Positions 6,757 to 9,923 of a DNA stretch of 9,923 nucleotides are shown in pieces (the first letter of the stretch is position 1; each line of letters opens with the position of its first letter). The notes under the pieces are model-generated. The model did no database searches. It was not told the DNA's origin and saw only the letters and a program-made list of their open reading frames with translations. The position numbers and the translations under genes are program-made. Origin of the DNA: Erythrobacter sp. (GTDB taxonomy: Bacteria > Pseudomonadota > Alphaproteobacteria > Sphingomonadales > Sphingomonadaceae); the NCBI GenBank assembly GCA_030731635.1, contig JANQTR010000240.1, positions 1-9,923 on the forward strand. Reading direction: 5' to 3'.

Positions 6757-8234
6757 TGGATTTCGCCGCTTCTTTCGCGCTGATCGCGCCTGAATTGCTG
6801 CTGAGCGCGGCGGGCCTTGCGTTGTTGCTGGTAGGTGCTTGGCGCGGGGACAAGTCCGCACGGGTGGTCGCGATTGCGGCGGCCGCTGCACTGTTCGGCG
6901 CAGGGGTGATGCTGGTGCCGGGGCTGCATTTCGGTACGGACGGTCCAGCAACGCTGGCGTTTGGCGGGTTGATGAAGGTCGATAGCTTTGCGCTGTTCGC
7001 CAAAGCACTGATTTACCTTGCCGCGATTGGCGCGCTGGTGGTTGCACCGGCGTTCTTCAACAGTGCGGCTGCGGGCAGTGAACGCGGGATGCGCGCTGAA
7101 TATCCGGTGCTGATCCTGTTTGCTGCGCTCGGGATGAGTATCATGGTTTCGGCCCATGATTTCATGACACTGTATCTTGGGCTCGAACTCAACAGTCTGG
7201 CTGCCTATGTGCTTGCGGCGATCCTGCGGCGCGATACGCGTTCGGGTGAGGCGGGGCTGAAATATTTCGTGCTCGGCGCGTTGGCCTCGGGGATCCTGCT
7301 GTATGGGATGAGCCTGCTTTACGGTTTTACCGGCAGCACGGCCTTTCCGGCAGTGCGCGCGGGGCTGACGGGTGAGATGGGCCTAGGCGCATTGTTCGGC
7401 CTGATCTTCGTGCTGTCAGGCCTTGCGTTCAAGATTTCCGCTGTGCCGTTCCACATGTGGACACCGGACGTCTACGAAGGCGCGCCGACCCCGGTCACTG
7501 CCTTCTTCGCCACCGCGCCCAAGGTTGCTGCCGTCGCGCTGACCGCGCGGGTCACGTTCGAGGTGTTCGGTGCGCAGATCGCCGCGTGGCAGCAGATCGT
7601 GATGTTCATGGCGCTTGCATCAATCGTGTTCGGCGCGCTGGGGGCGATCGGGCAGGAAAACCTGAAGCGTCTGCTAGCTTATTCCTCGATCAACAATGTC
7701 GGGTTTATCCTGCTTGGCCTTGCAGTCGCCAATCAAGGCGGGGCAGCGGCGATGCTGGTGTATCTGTTCATCTACGTCACGATGAGCCTTGGATGTTTTG
7801 TCGCTCTGCTGATGCTGCGAGACGAGGATGGGGCATTGTTTGAAACCTTCGCCGATATTCGCGGGCTGTCAGTCACCCAGCCCTTGATCGCCGGGGCGCT
7901 ACTGGTGTTCATGTTCAGCCTGGCGGGCATTCCGCCACTGCTAGGTTTCTATGCCAAGTTCGCAGTGTTTCAGGCCACAGTTGAGGCTGGGTTGGTCGCA
8001 TTCGGCGCGATTGCCATTGCTGCGAGCGTGATCGGGGCCTTTTACTACATCAAGTTCGTCAAGGTGATGTTCTTTGATCAGCCTGCTGGCGTGGTCACCG
8101 GCAAAAGCGGCCCTGCACATTGGGTGCTGCTGGGGCTGACAGCGGCGATTGTTTCGCCGCTCGGTTACCTTCTCACCCCGTCGCTGACCGATCTGGCCGA
8201 CAAGGCCGCTGCCTCGCTATTCTTCGCGGTTTGA
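6756..8234 (+). CDS. nuoN: NADH-quinone oxidoreductase subunit N, antiporter-like proton pump (complex I)
   Basis: NuoN (ND2 homologue) is the antiporter-like pump nearest NuoK. The 492-residue product has Glu144 in LGLELNSLAAYVL, Lys226 in LAFKISAVPFHMWTPDVYEG, Lys256 in ATAPKVAAVAL and Lys401 in GFYAKFAVFQA, the charged residues expected for proton translocation in this family. ENLKRLLAYSSINNVGFILLG (301-321) is another family hallmark. Fourteen or so hydrophobic helices are visible. The ATG at 6756 is supported by GAGGAGGG at 6739-6746, nine bases upstream, and overlaps the nuoM stop (TGATG). It is the last complex I gene. Its TGA overlaps the likely TTG start of birA (TTGA at 8231-8234), so the operon continues into cofactor genes. 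Confidence 0.98.
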   Translation: MDFAASFALIAPELLLSAAGLALLLVGAWRGDKSARVVAIAAAAALFGAGVMLVPGLHFGTDGPATLAFGGLMKVDSFALFAKALIYLAAIGALVVAPAFFNSAAAGSERGMRAEYPVLILFAALGMSIMVSAHDFMTLYLGLELNSLAAYVLAAILRRDTRSGEAGLKYFVLGALASGILLYGMSLLYGFTGSTAFPAVRAGLTGEMGLGALFGLIFVLSGLAFKISAVPFHMWTPDVYEGAPTPVTAFFATAPKVAAVALTARVTFEVFGAQIAAWQQIVMFMALASIVFGALGAIGQENLKRLLAYSSINNVGFILLGLAVANQGGAAAMLVYLFIYVTMSLGCFVALLMLRDEDGALFETFADIRGLSVTQPLIAGALLVFMFSLAGIPPLLGFYAKFAVFQATVEAGLVAFGAIAIAASVIGAFYYIKFVKVMFFDQPAGVVTGKSGPAHWVLLGLTAAIVSPLGYLLTPSLTDLADKAAASLFFAV

Positions 8235-8956
8235 CAGGCTCGCCAACCATTACGCTGGTTGAGGAAACCGGCTCGACGAATGCTGACTTGGCCGCTGTCT
8301 TGCGTTCGGGCGATGGGTGGTCGCAAGGCCAATGGCTGGTCGCCTTTCGCCAAACCGCCGGGCGCGGGCGGCAGGGGCGTGAATGGTTTGACGGCACCGG
8401 CAACTTCATGGGTTCAACGTTGGTTGCCCTGCGCGAAGATGATCCGCCGCCAGCCTCGCTCAGCTTCGTTGCCGCGCTTGCGGTGCGAGATGCGGCGCAA
8501 GCGGCGTTGGATGGCGGCTCCGGGATCGCGCTCAAATGGCCCAATGATGTGCTTCTGAATGGTGGCAAGCTGTCCGGCATTCTGCTCGAAATGGTGCGCG
8601 GGTATATCGTCGTCGGCATCGGTGTGAACCTTGCCCGAGCGCCGCAATTGCCGGACCGCCAAACCGCCGCGCTGGCCGACGTCATCGCCCCGCCTGCGGT
8701 TGAAGACTTCGCAGCAAGTCTGGCGGAGCACTTTGCCCGCCGCCTCGCCCAATGGCGCGCGCAAGGCCTGAGTGCGACGCTCGGACAATTTCTCACTGCC
8801 TCAATCCACGCGCAGGGTTCGCCCGTTACTGTCCATGATAGCGATGGCTCACAGCTGGCGGGAAGCTTTGCCGGTTTGGACGAAAGCGACGGCGCGCTGC
8901 GGCTACGCTTGGCGGATGGCAGCGAACGTGTCATTCGCGCCGGGGATATTGCCTGA
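8231..8956 (+). CDS. birA: Biotin--[acetyl-CoA-carboxylase] ligase, catalytic-only form
   Basis: This enzyme activates biotin with ATP to biotinyl-5'-AMP and transfers it to the lysine of the biotin carboxyl carrier protein of acetyl-CoA carboxylase and similar enzymes. Taking the TTG at 8231 as start gives 241 residues. Visible motifs are ETGSTNADL (12-20), the biotinyl-AMP loop GRGRQGREW (44-52), LKWPNDVLL (101-109), GGKLSGILLEM (111-121) with the probable catalytic Lys113, and VVGIGVNL (127-134). A small C-terminal beta domain follows, about 188-241. The N-terminal helix-turn-helix of E. coli BirA (321 residues) is absent, so it is not expected to act as a biotin repressor. The frame stays open upstream to a TTG at 8120 inside nuoN, but that stretch has no family similarity. 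No Shine-Dalgarno site is visible before 8231, so translation probably depends on coupling to nuoN. Confidence 0.93.
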   Translation: MTGSPTITLVEETGSTNADLAAVLRSGDGWSQGQWLVAFRQTAGRGRQGREWFDGTGNFMGSTLVALREDDPPPASLSFVAALAVRDAAQAALDGGSGIALKWPNDVLLNGGKLSGILLEMVRGYIVVGIGVNLARAPQLPDRQTAALADVIAPPAVEDFAASLAEHFARRLAQWRAQGLSATLGQFLTASIHAQGSPVTVHDSDGSQLAGSFAGLDESDGALRLRLADGSERVIRAGDIA

Positions 8957-8960
8957 AATG

Positions 8961-8965
8961 AGGAG
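8961..8965 (+). promoter_or_regulatory. Ribosome binding site of coaX
   Basis: AGGAG lies eight bases before the ATG at 8974 and just after the birA stop. It fixes the coaX start, which is also where the family's N-terminal DVGNTN motif requires it. Confidence 0.75.
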
Positions 8966-8973
8966 TCCGCCCA

Positions 8974-9768
8974 ATGCTGCTCGCCGCTGATGTCGGGAAC
9001 ACCAATGTTGTCTTTGCTCTGTTCGCAACCGATGCGGACGGGGCTTACACGATCCGTGCGCGATGGCGCATCGCTACCGATCCGCGCCGCACTGGCGATG
9101 AATATGCCGTTTGGCTGCTGCAATTGCTCACCATTGAAGGCGTGGCACGTGATGAGATCACTCAGATCATTGTTGCGTCGGTGGTGCCGCGCGCGGACCA
9201 CAACCTCACTGTATTGTGCCAGAAATATTTCGGCATCACCCCCATGTTTGCAGGGCAGGGCAAGGCGGCCTGGCAGTTCGAAATAGATGTTGATCAGCCC
9301 AGTTCACTTGGGGCTGACCGCGCGCTCAATATTCTGGCCGCGCACCATAAATATGGTGGCGATCTGATTGTGGTCGATTTCGGCACTGCGACAAAATTCG
9401 AAGCGGTCGATTTCACCGGCGCCTATAAGGGCGGGTCGATTGCACCGGGTATCAATCTGTCGCTCGATGCGCTGGTGGGCAAGACCGCCAAGCTGCCGCG
9501 CATCGCCATTCGCGCGCCATCCAGCCGTAGCGTGATCGGCCGCAACACCGAAGATCAGATGCTGATCGGGGTGTTTTGGGGCTATGTCGCGATGATGGAA
9601 GGCATGATTGCGCGGATGCGAACCGAAATTGGCCGCCCGGCAAAGGTTGTAGCCACCGGCGGGCTCGCCATATTGTTTGACGACGCTACCGAGATTTTTG
9701 ATCACGTTGATGCCGACCTGACGCTGGACGGCCTCGCCATCCTTGCACGGCAGGCTGAAACCGCCTGA
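8974..9768 (+). CDS. coaX: Type III pantothenate kinase
   Basis: CoaX phosphorylates pantothenate with ATP, the first step of CoA synthesis. It belongs to the ASKHA fold and, unlike type I CoaA, is not feedback-inhibited by CoA. The 264-residue product has the family motifs in order: LAADVGNTNVVFALF (3-17) with the phosphate-binding DVGNTN, GADR (113-116) with Asp115, DFGTATKFEAVD (135-146) with Asp135, GGSIAPGINLSLDAL (153-167) and ATGG (227-230). Two departures from the consensus are visible. Residue 141 is Lys where most relatives I know have Thr after GTAT, and the usual NP..VGADR lead-in reads QPSSLGADR. Whether these are lineage norms cannot be told here. It lies 17 bases after birA and 25 bases before the RNase J gene, consistent with one transcript. 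Confidence 0.95.
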   Translation: MLLAADVGNTNVVFALFATDADGAYTIRARWRIATDPRRTGDEYAVWLLQLLTIEGVARDEITQIIVASVVPRADHNLTVLCQKYFGITPMFAGQGKAAWQFEIDVDQPSSLGADRALNILAAHHKYGGDLIVVDFGTATKFEAVDFTGAYKGGSIAPGINLSLDALVGKTAKLPRIAIRAPSSRSVIGRNTEDQMLIGVFWGYVAMMEGMIARMRTEIGRPAKVVATGGLAILFDDATEIFDHVDADLTLDGLAILARQAETA

Positions 9769-9793
9769 ACCTCCAAACAGAACCGGAAATCCC

Positions 9794-9923
9794 TTGAAGA
9801 AAGATTTTACCCCCGAAGACGAATTGCTGTTCCTTGCGCTGGGGGGCTCGGGCGAGATTGGCATGAACGTCAATCTCTATGGCTGTCAGGGCAAATGGAT
9901 CATGGTCGATCTGGGCATGACCT
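9794..9923 (+). CDS. Ribonuclease J, N-terminal fragment (cut by window end)
   Basis: The first 43 codons are visible. LLFLALGGSGEIGMNVNLYG (11-30) is the characteristic opening beta-strand block of RNase J, a metallo-beta-lactamase/beta-CASP nuclease with 5'-3' exonuclease and endonuclease activity in RNA decay and rRNA processing. GKWIMVDLGMT follows, where the Asp of MVDLG precedes the metal-binding region that lies beyond the window. The likely start is TTG at 9794 (MKKDFTPEDE...), since no in-frame ATG or GTG lies between the coaX stop and the conserved block. A weak GGA site is at 9785-9787. The gene order coaX then RNase J is common in Alphaproteobacteria. The HxHxDH motif cannot be checked here. 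Confidence 0.93.
   Translation, partial: MKKDFTPEDELLFLALGGSGEIGMNVNLYGCQGKWIMVDLGMT

Noticed and set aside
8120..8230. N-terminal extension of birA into nuoN, which might have been a DNA-binding domain
   Set aside because: The 37 extra residues are too short and not helix-turn-helix-like. They are the shifted frame of conserved NuoN C-terminal codons.
8173..9201. Minus-strand open frame of 342 codons opposite birA and coaX
   Set aside because: Both underlying + strand genes have clear family motifs. The antisense frame is Ser/Arg/Pro-rich without a domain and spans the birA-coaX junction, as expected for a GC-skew shadow.
9769..9793. Promoter or terminator between coaX and the RNase J gene
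   Set aside because: Only 25 bases separate them and I see neither a hairpin with a T-run nor a -35/-10 pair.
1..9923. Mobile island, defence system, CRISPR array, tRNA or rRNA genes
   Set aside because: No transposase, integrase, direct-repeat array, cloverleaf or rRNA sequence was found. All but two short ORFs belong to conserved housekeeping families in a conserved order.

Overview
The window is part of a respiratory complex I (NADH:quinone oxidoreductase) operon from a high-GC alphaproteobacterium. All genes lie on the + strand. The family signatures, plus the order nuoN - birA - coaX - RNase J gene after the nuo cluster, point to Alphaproteobacteria. Protein character and the CGTCATCCCGGCG-type dispersed repeat suggest Sphingomonadales, possibly an Erythrobacter/Porphyrobacter relative. 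The order-level placement is an inference; no rRNA or other marker is present.

Layout: 1-188 holds the 3' end of an unrecognised small membrane protein with a Gly/Asp/Cys tail. Next come nuoH (188-1234), an unrecognised 128-residue ORF (1231-1617), nuoI (1614-2102), a 152-base gap almost filled by an inverted-repeat element, nuoJ (2255-2878), nuoK (2875-3195), nuoL (3203-5191), nuoM (5206-6756) and nuoN (6756-8234). The operon then runs without a visible break into birA (8231-8956), coaX (8974-9768) and the first 43 codons of an RNase J gene (9794 to the window end).

The nuo genes encode most of the membrane arm: NuoH (quinone-site subunit), NuoJ and NuoK (linking channel subunits), NuoL, NuoM and NuoN (antiporter-like proton pumps). 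They also encode NuoI, which carries the last two 4Fe-4S clusters of the peripheral arm. Every key charged residue I looked for in the pump subunits is present, so the complex looks functional. Most junctions overlap by 1-4 bases or are separated by under 30 bases, which implies one polycistronic transcript with translational coupling. BirA (biotin attachment) and CoaX (first step of CoA synthesis) are downstream housekeeping passengers, and RNase J (RNA decay) follows.

Most of the window is a conserved core region. The unexplained parts are the two non-complex-I ORFs embedded in the operon (upstream of nuoH and between nuoH and nuoI), the hairpin element between nuoI and nuoJ, and a few smaller oddities: TTG starts, a Lys in a CoaX motif, and an Ala-rich NuoM tail. 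I found no evidence of a new defence system, mobile island, CRISPR array, tRNA or rRNA.
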